Source of the DNA: Candidatus Eremiobacter antarcticus
Lineage (GTDB): Bacteria; Vulcanimicrobiota; Vulcanimicrobiia; Eremiobacterales; Eremiobacteraceae
Length of the DNA: 64,000 nucleotides
Direction: 5' to 3'
NCBI GenBank assembly: GCA_003244105.1
Contig: QHBK01000014.1
Location: 62,001-126,000, forward strand
This document shows, in pieces, positions 7,896-15,581 of the stretch. The notes below the pieces were generated by a model. That model was not told where the DNA came from and did not search any database. It saw only the letters and a program-made list of their open reading frames with translations. A program made the translations under genes and the position numbers. Numbering within the stretch: position 1 is the stretch's first letter; each line of letters begins with the position of its first letter.

Positions 7896-9197
7896 TCAGG
7901 CGCCCCAGTCGCTTTCGAGGGACGGACGCAACGCCTGAAGATACGGAAGCGTTAACCTGGCCGCGCTCATGGCGCCGCCGATGAAAACCGGGAGGTACTC
8001 CACCAGATGAGCTGCCGGTGACGCCTCGGCCGCATAGCCCAAGAGCGAGATCGCGAGCCACACGAAGATGCCCAGCATCGAGGGCCCGAAAGCACCTTCA
8101 AAGACCTGGGGGACCAGCGGCAGCAGCAATGCGAACACCGTCAGATACCACGGGTTTACCGTCGGCGACAGCAGCAGATAAGCCGCGATGAGCAGCACCA
8201 TCGTCTTGACGAAATCCAGCCCTGACTTGCGTGCCCAGACGCTCATGACAACGCACAGCAAGAAGCTCAACATCGCAAGCGGCGTGTGCAGCGCACCGTT
8301 CAGGGAATCGTTGAAGTGATACCTCGTCGCAAACTCCGGCAAGAATCCCACGACGTTCGGATTGGCTTTGACGAACGGGAGGTAGGCGACGCCCACGGTT
8401 GCGGCGACCGTTGCGACTGGCGCCCAGGGCCGACGAAAATACATGCTCGGAATGAGCGCGGCCGGATACAGCTTGAACAACACCGCTGCCGCCAGGGCGA
8501 GCGCGGACCCGATCGTGCTTCCGCGGTCGTACAGCAGCACGGCTGCTGCGAGAGCCGCCAAGCACCACACCTCTTGATGACCGCTCCAGGCGAACTCGAC
8601 GATGACGAGCGGGCTCCATGCGTACAGTGCGGCGCGTCCGGCCGGCATTCGCCGTTGGCGCAATGCGGCGATCAAGATGCCGAGGACGGCGAGATCGCCG
8701 ATCTCCACCAACGCCTTGATTCCGAGCAGCCCGCGGTCATCCAGCTTGTCCGCCAGAGCGAACAACACCAATGAGAACGGCGGATATAAGCTCGGCATCG
8801 ATCGCCAGTCGATAAACGACCAAAGCCAGTCCAGCCGCAACGCGTGCACCGCAATGTCTTGCGGCTTGACGATGTAGGGATCGATGCCGTGCAATAAGAC
8901 GCGCCCGTCCCATAGGTAGCGGTAGACGTCCGTCGACAAGAACGGCGCCTTCCCGAAGAAGAGCAGACGGACCAAGACTGCGACCGCCAGCATGAGCAGC
9001 ACGGCGTTTGGGTCGTCCCGATCCCACAACAAGCGCATGCCGATCAGCGCTGCCACCGTCAGCAGTAAATACGAAGCAACCGCCACGCTCGCGTGCCGCG
9101 GGATGTCTTGCAAAAGGGCCAAGAAGCCGGAGCCCGCTACCATGCAAAAGCCGGCCAACGCCACCAGCCTCAGCGATGCACTCAGCCCGCCCCTCAA
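7896..9197 (-). CDS. GT-C fold membrane glycosyltransferase (GT87-like)
   Basis: About 433 residues with roughly ten membrane helices. The first extracytoplasmic loop has FLSTDVYRYLWDGRVLLHGIDPY, the acidic motif typical of polyprenyl-phosphate-mannose-type GT-C enzymes (DUF2029/GT87). Members transfer hexoses from lipid-linked donors to glycolipids or polysaccharides outside the membrane. The start is a TTG at 9197. It stands alone with no polysaccharide cluster nearby, so its acceptor is unknown. Confidence 0.8.
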   Translation of the reverse strand: MRGGLSASLRLVALAGFCMVAGSGFLALLQDIPRHASVAVASYLLLTVAALIGMRLLWDRDDPNAVLLMLAVAVLVRLLFFGKAPFLSTDVYRYLWDGRVLLHGIDPYIVKPQDIAVHALRLDWLWSFIDWRSMPSLYPPFSLVLFALADKLDDRGLLGIKALVEIGDLAVLGILIAALRQRRMPAGRAALYAWSPLVIVEFAWSGHQEVWCLAALAAAVLLYDRGSTIGSALALAAAVLFKLYPAALIPSMYFRRPWAPVATVAATVGVAYLPFVKANPNVVGFLPEFATRYHFNDSLNGALHTPLAMLSFLLCVVMSVWARKSGLDFVKTMVLLIAAYLLLSPTVNPWYLTVFALLLPLVPQVFEGAFGPSMLGIFVWLAISLLGYAAEASPAAHLVEYLPVFIGGAMSAARLTLPYLQALRPSLESDWGA

Positions 9198-9536
9198 TCG
9201 CGCCGCGTGTTCTATGACGCGCTAGCCCCGTCGTTCAAGCGCTCTCATCTCCAACACCCATTGGGAACACCTGCCTTTTATGGCGTGCAAGCTAGGCTGT
9301 GACAAAACAAGTACGTAGTATTCCTTCGCAGCGGTAATGTCATTCGTCGCAGAGCAGGGGCTAGCTTGAGACGGGCAGCGCAAGCCGCCTCTGGTTGTGG
9401 GATTTGCCGTACTCTCCGGGTCTGCCGTGCCGGGTGGGCGGGCTGAGGTACGGCTTGCCGGTGCGGCGAAGCGAATGTTGACGCCGCGCGCCACCTCAGT
9501 GATGTCACAAAAGGCGTCTCGTCCGAGTAAAGAGAC
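9198..9536. other. 339-bp divergent intergenic region with a long-range inverted repeat
   Basis: No convincing gene is seen on either strand. The region must hold the promoters of the divergent glycosyltransferase and YugP genes. GCCGTAC at 9406-9412 is matched by GTACGGC at 9448-9454, so a transcript could fold into a hairpin with a GC-rich ~35-nt interior. I recognise no known riboswitch family. The structure is a weak candidate for a leader RNA of the YugP gene. Confidence 0.3.
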
Positions 9537-10226
9537 GTGAATATGTTTTATTTCGACCCCATGTACTTCGTCTACGCGTTGCCGGGCCTGGTGCTCGCGC
9601 TGTGGGCGCAATGGATGGTGAAAAGCACCTTCGCGCGGTATGCGCGCGTCCCCACGTCAAGCGGCGTCTCCGGGGCGGACGTCGCCCAGCTGTTCATGCA
9701 ACGGACCGGCTTGCGGCTGGGCGTCGAGGGGACGCCGGGCATGTTGACCGACTATTATAACCCGCGAACCAAAAGCATGGCGCTCTCGCAGAGCTCCGTT
9801 CAGAATTCGGTTGCGTCGGTCGCTGTGGTCGCTCATGAATTCGGTCATGCGATGCAAGATGCCGAAGGCTACGGGCCTATGCGGCTGCGCGGCGCCATAG
9901 TGCCGGCGGTGCAGCTGGGAGCCTGGGTCGGTCCGTTGCTCTTCATGGCGGGCATCTTCTTTTCGATGACCAACCTCGCATGGGCCGGCATCATCGCGTT
10001 CGCGCTGACCGCAGTGTTCGCGATCGTCACGCTTCCGGTCGAACTCAACGCCAGCAGCCGGGCCCTGCGCCTGCTCGACTCCTACGGCGTGCTCGCCGGC
10101 TCGGAGCTCGTGGGTGCACGGAAAGTGCTCAACGCCGCCGCCTTCACCTACGTCGCGGCTGTGGCACAATCGCTGTTGACCCTTCTGTACTACGTGAGCA
10201 TACTGGCAGGTCGACGCCGAGCGTAG
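9537..10226 (+). CDS. YugP-type membrane zinc metallopeptidase
   Basis: About 229 residues. The HEFGH zinc-protease motif sits near residue 101 (VAVVAHEFGHAMQDAEGY) and is flanked by an N-terminal membrane helix (PMYFVYALPGLVLALWAQWM) and at least two C-terminal ones. PGMLTDYYNPRTKSMALS upstream of the motif is characteristic of the YugP family (neutral zinc metallopeptidase, PF04298). Family members are inner-membrane proteins of unknown substrate. The start is GTG 9537 or ATG 9543. It ends 12 bp before the broken transporter gene. Confidence 0.9.
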   Translation: MNMFYFDPMYFVYALPGLVLALWAQWMVKSTFARYARVPTSSGVSGADVAQLFMQRTGLRLGVEGTPGMLTDYYNPRTKSMALSQSSVQNSVASVAVVAHEFGHAMQDAEGYGPMRLRGAIVPAVQLGAWVGPLLFMAGIFFSMTNLAWAGIIAFALTAVFAIVTLPVELNASSRALRLLDSYGVLAGSELVGARKVLNAAAFTYVAAVAQSLLTLLYYVSILAGRRRA

Positions 10227-10238
10227 GGCTCCAGCCGG

Positions 10239-10878
10239 GTGACCTCGTCACCGCTGGCTCTGCTGGTGTTCACCGCGGGCGCGGTCGGCGTCTTGCATAC
10301 GGTCGTTCCCGATCACTGGGCGCCCATCGCCGTGATCGCGCGCCAACGGCGTTGGTCTCGACGGGAGACTGCCCGCGCAGCCGCAGGGGCGGGGCTTGGC
10401 CACACGTTGTCCACGTTGCTGATCGGCGCGGTCGCGTGGGCGGCAGGCAGCGTCGCGGCCGTGCGGTACGGGAGGGATATCAACATCGCTGCAGGCTTTG
10501 CGCTGGTCGCCTTCGGCCTTTGGAGCGCGCTTTCTGGCCTGCGTGAGATCCACCGGCACGAGCACGCTACCCATTCGCACGAGCACGAGTCCGGACGCAC
10601 GCCTCTTCTCACACGGCCTTGCTTTTGATCCTGGGCTCCTCTCCCAGCGTTGAGGTTCTGCCGGCATTCCTCGCGGCCGCTCCGCTCGGCCCTGGCGCGC
10701 TCGCCCTCATGGCTGCGGTGTTCGGCGTGACGACGATTGGGACGTACGTGATCACGTGCACGCTGTCGGCAGGCGGACTGCAACAGATGCGCTTGCCAAA
10801 GCTGGAGCGCTATGGGGAAGTGATCAGCGGTGCCGTTGTGTGCGTATCGGCGTCGTGTTCTTGATCTGGTTCCGCTAG
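10239..10878 (+). pseudogene. Nickel/cobalt (UreH/RcnA-like) membrane transporter, split by two frameshifts
   Basis: The first segment (10239-~10600) has a hydrophobic N-terminus with HTVVPDHW, matching the HX4DH metal motif of the NiCoT/UreH superfamily, and a His-rich loop HRHEHATHSHEHE. The frame is then lost near 10600. The second segment (~10610-10850) continues with HTALLLILGSSPSVEVLPAF and further helices. A second slip near 10850 moves to a third frame that ends with GVVFLIWFR and TAG 10878. Read together the pieces make one ~210-residue exporter-like protein. As written, none of the three pieces would be functional. Neither junction is a long homopolymer, so this may be true decay, but a sequencing error is possible. 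Confidence 0.6.
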
Positions 10879-10914
10879 CAGGGCTGCCCGCGCGCAGCGC
10901 CGGAGGTTCCCAGG

Positions 10915-12066
10915 ATGAAGTCAGAGCTCGAACCCACCTTACCGAAGGACTTCTACTTCGCCGAAGAGATCTACGCTCAAGAAAAAGAGCGCATCTTCTG
11001 TCGCGAGTGGGTGTGCGCGGGACGTGACGAGCAAGTACCGGCCGCCGGCGACTATCTCACCCTCGAGGTGGCGGGCGAAAGCGTCCTCGTCGTCCGCACG
11101 CAGACCGGCGAACTGCGAGCGTTCTACAACGTCTGCCGGCATCGCGGCAGCCGGCTCGTCTTGGAAGATGATCCGAATCCGGCGGAGCAAACGGGATGCG
11201 GCCCGCACGGCCGCTTTGCCAGCGGCATACGCTGCCCGTATCACGCCTGGACCTATTCGCTAGAGGGCAATCTGCGCACCGCACCGTTCCTCAAAGAGGA
11301 CGACCGGTTTTTCAAGGAAGAGTTCGCTCTCTATCCCGTGGGGCTGCAATCGTGGGGCGGATTCTTCTTCCTGCACCTGACGCCCGACGAAGCGGCCGCC
11401 AGCGGCAATAATTTGTTCGTGCAGCTCGACGGCGTTCCCGAGCGCCTGCAGCGCTATCCCCTGGCCGAGCTGCGCACGGCCCAGCGCATCGTCTATGAAG
11501 TCGATGCGAACTGGAAAGTGCTGTTGGAGAATTACAACGAGTGCTACCATTGCGGCGGCGTGCATCCCGAGCTGTGCGATATCGTACCCGCCTTCAAGAA
11601 GGCCGGCGGCTCCGATCTGGATTGGGAGCGCGGCATTCCGCACAAAGACGGAGCGTACACCTTCACCTTGGACGGCAAGACGAATCGAGAGCCGTTCCCC
11701 TCTTTGGACGCCGATGAAAAAGTGCGCCATAAAGGCGAGCTCATCTACCCCAACTTCATGCTCAGCCTGGCGGCGGACCACGTCGCCGCATTCACGTTGT
11801 GGCCCCGCGGTCCGCTGCACACGACCATCGCATGCGATTTTCTCTTCCATCCTCGGGAGATGGCCAAGGCCGGCTTCGACCCGTCCGATGCCGTGACGTT
11901 TTGGGATCTCGTGAACCGGCAGGACTGGGCGATCTGTGAGAACGTGCAACGCGGCATGGCCAGCCGGGTCTTCCGGTATGGATTCTACGCGCCGATGGAA
12001 TCGTGGAGTTTGGACATCCGCCGTTACATCGGGGAGCGTTTGGGCAATTCCATCTTTACGGAATGA
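10915..12066 (+). CDS. Rieske non-haem iron oxygenase (glycine-betaine/stachydrine demethylase-like)
   Basis: This 383-residue large subunit has an N-terminal Rieske [2Fe-2S] domain (CRHRGS and CPYHAW) and a C-terminal catalytic domain. The mononuclear iron motif is NYNECYHCGGVHPEL, with the late Asp in NRQDWAICE. The ECYHC motif and the neighbours match the family of GbcA, CntA and stachydrine demethylases, which oxidatively remove N-methyl or cleave quaternary amines. The gap between the two Rieske pairs is about 30 residues and holds an extra CGPH, longer than the usual 15-17. No reductase gene is adjacent. It begins an apparent operon with a flavin oxidase and a symporter. The exact substrate is inferred, not shown. 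Confidence 0.87.
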   Translation: MKSELEPTLPKDFYFAEEIYAQEKERIFCREWVCAGRDEQVPAAGDYLTLEVAGESVLVVRTQTGELRAFYNVCRHRGSRLVLEDDPNPAEQTGCGPHGRFASGIRCPYHAWTYSLEGNLRTAPFLKEDDRFFKEEFALYPVGLQSWGGFFFLHLTPDEAAASGNNLFVQLDGVPERLQRYPLAELRTAQRIVYEVDANWKVLLENYNECYHCGGVHPELCDIVPAFKKAGGSDLDWERGIPHKDGAYTFTLDGKTNREPFPSLDADEKVRHKGELIYPNFMLSLAADHVAAFTLWPRGPLHTTIACDFLFHPREMAKAGFDPSDAVTFWDLVNRQDWAICENVQRGMASRVFRYGFYAPMESWSLDIRRYIGERLGNSIFTE

Positions 12067-12078
12067 CGGGCGCGCATC

Positions 12079-13248
12079 CTGAAGCGGCGCGACTTTGACT
12101 GCATCGTGCTGGGCTTGGGCGGCATCGGCAGCGGTGCCGCCTACTGGCTTGCGCGAGAGGCGGGCGGGGGCATCTTAGGGCTCGAGCAGTTCGAGCTCGG
12201 CCACGTGCGCGGAGAGTCCCAAGATCACTCCCGCATCATTCGCCTTTCGTATCATCGCCCCGATTATGTCCAGTTCGCGAAACTCGCATACTTAGCGTGG
12301 GCGGCAGTCGAAGCGGATTCCGGAACGCGGCTCATCCTCAAGACTGGCGGCTTGGATCTCGGACCACGGGTCAGCGCGATTCCGCTCGAGTCATATATGC
12401 AGAGCATGGAGGCGGGCGGCGTCCCCTTCGAGCGGCTGGATGCGGCCGAGATCATGCGCCGCTGGCCGCCATTTCGTCTCAGCGATGATATCCACGGCAT
12501 TTTTCAGGCCGACAGCGGCATCGCGATGGCGGCCCGCGCCAACGCAGTACATCAAAGCATGGCCAAGCAGCACGGCGCGCTGCTGCGCGAACACACGCCC
12601 GTGACGGCGATCGAGGATGCGGGCGACGAAATCGTCGTCGCGACCGCAGACGCGACCTACCGCTGCGGGAAGCTCGTGATCGCTGCAGGGCCGTGGTCAA
12701 ATCGCGCGCTCGCTCACTTCGGATTGCGTCTGCCGCTCGAGGTGACGAAGGAACAAGTCACCTATTTCGCGCCGTCCGACATCAGGCCGTTCACACCCGA
12801 ACGCTTCCCCGTTTGGATCTGGATGGACGACCCAAGTTTCTACGGCATGCCGGTCTTCGGCGAGGCGGGTCCCAAGGTGGCGCAAGATGCAGGCGGTAAG
12901 CCGGTCGAACCGGATGCGCGGTCATTCGATCCGGATATCGAGAACCTCAAGCGCGTGACCGATTTTCTTGAACGGCGCATGCCGAGCGCGCTCGGCCCGG
13001 TTATCTATACCAAGACGTGCCTGTACACGCTGACGCCAGACCGCGATTTTCTCATCGATGTCGTGCCTAGCCATCCGAACATCACGATCGCCATCGGAGC
13101 AGGGCATGCGTTCAAGTTCGCGTCGGCTATCGGTAAGGTCTTGGCGGAGCTGACGCTTCGCGGCCGGACGGATGCCGACCTTAGCTTGTTCTCGTACCGC
13201 CGCCCCATTCTCGAGCTTGCGGACCCGCCCAAGACGTACATGGTGTAG
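12079..13248 (+). CDS. Monomeric sarcosine oxidase-like FAD amine oxidase
   Basis: This DAO/SoxA-fold flavoprotein has a Rossmann motif, CIVLGLGGIGSGAAYW, at the N-terminus. GHVRGESQDHSRIIRLSYH is typical of the SolA/MSOX group. KTCLYTLTPDRDFLID contains the cysteine that binds FAD covalently, and GAGHAFKFASAIGK closes the active site. Members oxidise sarcosine, N-methyl amino acids or pipecolate to imines with H2O2. GTG 12106 would delete the first beta strand; CTG 12079, 12 bp after the oxygenase stop, restores it, so I use that start. The last base overlaps the symporter GTG. It probably acts on the demethylation product of the preceding oxygenase. Confidence 0.86.
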   Translation: MKRRDFDCIVLGLGGIGSGAAYWLAREAGGGILGLEQFELGHVRGESQDHSRIIRLSYHRPDYVQFAKLAYLAWAAVEADSGTRLILKTGGLDLGPRVSAIPLESYMQSMEAGGVPFERLDAAEIMRRWPPFRLSDDIHGIFQADSGIAMAARANAVHQSMAKQHGALLREHTPVTAIEDAGDEIVVATADATYRCGKLVIAAGPWSNRALAHFGLRLPLEVTKEQVTYFAPSDIRPFTPERFPVWIWMDDPSFYGMPVFGEAGPKVAQDAGGKPVEPDARSFDPDIENLKRVTDFLERRMPSALGPVIYTKTCLYTLTPDRDFLIDVVPSHPNITIAIGAGHAFKFASAIGKVLAELTLRGRTDADLSLFSYRRPILELADPPKTYMV

Positions 13249-14690
13249 TGCTCGATTTCGCGATCTTCTTCGTCTACATCGGCGCGGTGCTCATGATCGG
13301 CCGGCTCTCTTCGCGACGCATCGGCAACTCCGTCGACTTTCATCTCTGCGGCCGCTCCCTAGGGCGTTTTCAGGCGAGCCTGAGTCTCGCGGCCACCGTG
13401 TTCTCCGGCTCGGGCCTCATCGGCGGCGCGGGGCTGGCCTACGCCATCGGCGTCTCGGGTTCGTATTGGAACCTGACGGCGGTGCCGGCGTGGGTCTTGG
13501 TAGGCCTAACAGCCACGGTCACGCTGAGACGGCTGCGCGTGAACACCGTTCCCGGTTATCTTGGCCAGCGTTATGGTGTGGCCACGCAGCGGCTCATCGC
13601 AATCCTGCAGATCATCGAGGCGATCACCTTTCTCGCGGTGCAGATCATGGTCTCATCGCTGTCGCTGTCCGCATTGTTCGGCCTCAACGTGACGGTCGCA
13701 TCGTTCTTGGTGACGGTGGTGTTCGTGATCTACACGGCGATGGGCGGCCTGTGGGCGGTCGTGTGGACGGACATCCTGCAGTACTTCGTGCTGATGAGCG
13801 CGGTACTATTGGGCTTGACTCTCGCGATGGTCAAAGTCGGCGGCTGGCACGGGCTGCACTCCGGGCTTCCGGCCAGTCACTTCAGCATGGGCCAACTTGG
13901 CGCGATGACACCGCTTGCATGGCTGGCTCTCTGCCTGTATTCGTGGTCAACGGATCAAGCTTATATGCAGCGCGTCTTCGCCTCGCGCGACGAAAACGTT
14001 GCTCGCTTCGCCTACATGTACACCGCCGCCAACTATTTCGTGTTCGGCGTCGCGGTTGCCGGCATCGGCATGGCGGCTTCCGTGCTCGTGCCGGGACTGA
14101 AGGACCAGGATCAAGCTTTCCCGAGCCTGATCAGCAACATTTTTCCGCACGGCTTGCGCGGATTTTTCTTGACGGGAATCCTGGCCACCACGATGTCGAC
14201 GGCGTCGGCGTATCTTGCGGCTCCATCATCGGTGTTCGTGCAAGATCTCTATGAGCCGCTCATGCGACGCAGCTTGAAGCACCACGGCCTGTTGAGCGTG
14301 TCGCGCATCTCCATCATCTTCCTGGCCGGCATCGCGCTGGTCGTGGCGCTCAAGTTCCCGGGCGTCGTCAATGCGGTCGTCTTCTCCACCATCGTGGCGC
14401 CGGCCGCGATCTTCTTTCCCCTCATGCTGGCGTTGTATTGGAAGCGCACCAACGTGAAAGCCGGCTTTTGGGCTATCTTGAGCGCGGCCGTTGCCGGTGT
14501 CGTTTCTCAGGGCTGGCTCTTCGGACAGCCGCCGCCTGTACCGGCATGGCTGAGCGCCATTCATCCGCTCTTCTTAGGCCCTGCCGTCGGCCTCGCGGTC
14601 ATCGCGACCGCGACCTTGCTTAGCCCCGAAACCCAGCCCCAAGACAACCCGGTGGCCGCTGCCGCCGCGGCGTTGCCGCACGCGAAGTGA
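13248..14690 (+). CDS. Sodium:solute symporter (SSS family)
   Basis: About 480 residues with ~13 membrane helices. GSGLIGGAGLAYAIGVSGSYWN and AMGGLWAVVWTDILQYFVLM are the SSS-family sodium-site regions, and ILATTMSTASAYLAAPSSVF is the conserved helix-8 segment. It imports an organic solute with Na+ across the inner membrane. The GTG start shares one base with the flavin oxidase stop, so the genes are coupled. The context (oxygenase, amine oxidase) suggests a betaine, proline-betaine or similar N-methylated substrate. Confidence 0.92.
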   Translation: MLDFAIFFVYIGAVLMIGRLSSRRIGNSVDFHLCGRSLGRFQASLSLAATVFSGSGLIGGAGLAYAIGVSGSYWNLTAVPAWVLVGLTATVTLRRLRVNTVPGYLGQRYGVATQRLIAILQIIEAITFLAVQIMVSSLSLSALFGLNVTVASFLVTVVFVIYTAMGGLWAVVWTDILQYFVLMSAVLLGLTLAMVKVGGWHGLHSGLPASHFSMGQLGAMTPLAWLALCLYSWSTDQAYMQRVFASRDENVARFAYMYTAANYFVFGVAVAGIGMAASVLVPGLKDQDQAFPSLISNIFPHGLRGFFLTGILATTMSTASAYLAAPSSVFVQDLYEPLMRRSLKHHGLLSVSRISIIFLAGIALVVALKFPGVVNAVVFSTIVAPAAIFFPLMLALYWKRTNVKAGFWAILSAAVAGVVSQGWLFGQPPPVPAWLSAIHPLFLGPAVGLAVIATATLLSPETQPQDNPVAAAAAALPHAK

Positions 14691-14804
14691 TTTCCTGGTC
14701 ACGCCGGCCTCGCACGGATCAAACGACAAGAAAAGCGGCGTCAGCGCGCTAAACAATTCTGTGCGGCTCGCCATCCGAACGAATCGACGAGGTGAACTTA
14801 GATC

Positions 14805-15182
14805 ATGTTCAAAGCAACGAAAGCATTCAGCAGTTTTTCCGTACAGGACATACCAAAAGCGAAGCAGTTTTATGGACAAACACTCGGCCTGGAGGTCTCA
14901 GAAGCCAATGGCTTGCTGACGCTGCAGCTCGCCGGAGGTGGAACCGTGATGATCTATCCAAAGTCGAATCACGCTCCGGCTAGTTTCACCGTTCTCAATT
15001 TCCCGGTCGGCGATCTCGAGGAAACCGTCAATGAACTGACCAAGCGCGGTGTCGTCTTCGAACGATATGACATGCCAGAGATCAAAGTGGATCAGAAAGG
15101 GATTCACCGAGGTCAGGGGCCAGACATCGCCTGGTTCAAGGACCCCGCCGGCAACATCCTATCCGTTCTGAAGCCTGATTAA
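14805..15182 (+). CDS. VOC (glyoxalase/bleomycin-resistance fold) family protein
   Basis: This 125-residue single-module protein has two beta-alpha-beta-beta-beta repeats: [20 protein letters not shown] begins the first, and [20 protein letters not shown] the second. [15 protein letters not shown] is the usual closing motif. Metal-ligand His residues are not evident, so an enzymatic role is uncertain; many such proteins bind small ligands. The ATG follows GAGGTGAAC. It stands alone after the symporter. Confidence 0.88.
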   Translation: MFKATKAFSSFSVQDIPKAKQFYGQTLGLEVSEANGLLTLQLAGGGTVMIYPKSNHAPASFTVLNFPVGDLEETVNELTKRGVVFERYDMPEIKVDQKGIHRGQGPDIAWFKDPAGNILSVLKPD

Positions 15183-15222
15183 CCGACTCCGAGTTTTTAG
15201 CGACGGGCGTTGCGCCTACAAG

Positions 15223-15444
15223 TCAGACTTTGTCGCGGACTTTTCGCTTCGTCTTGTCGACGCCGGCGGCGGTCTTGTGACCGGCCTCTTTCACGTTGGA
15301 AGAGACCTTCTGCGAGGCGGTCATCTGGGATCCTGCGGTTTCCCGTTTGCCTCGCTCCGCTCCGGCTTTGGCGCGGTGCTTGCCCTCAGAGACGCTGTCC
15401 TTCACGTCCTTCACGGTCCGGTTGAATGCTTTCTTGACTCCCAC
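15223..15444 (-). CDS. Small, very basic stress-type protein, function unknown
   Basis: 73 residues, rich in Lys, Arg, Ala, Ser and Thr and poor in hydrophobics (FNRTVKDVKDSVSEGKHRAK and a KTKRKVRDKV tail). The composition resembles LEA- or CsbD-like desiccation and stress proteins, but no family motif is certain. The frame extends upstream to 15501. I choose GTG 15444 because AAGGAG (15456-15461 on this strand) lies 11 nt upstream of it. Confidence 0.5.
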   Translation of the reverse strand: MGVKKAFNRTVKDVKDSVSEGKHRAKAGAERGKRETAGSQMTASQKVSSNVKEAGHKTAAGVDKTKRKVRDKV

Positions 15445-15581
15445 TATTAATTTGGCTCCTTGGCGATGAAGCACAATGGCGTGCCGCCTATTCGCCATCA
15501 ACGGCTACCGATGAACTCTTACCCCCGCGCAGGGGTGCTCACACGGTTCCTCGCGTAAGCGAAAGCGAACGTGGCCCACTG

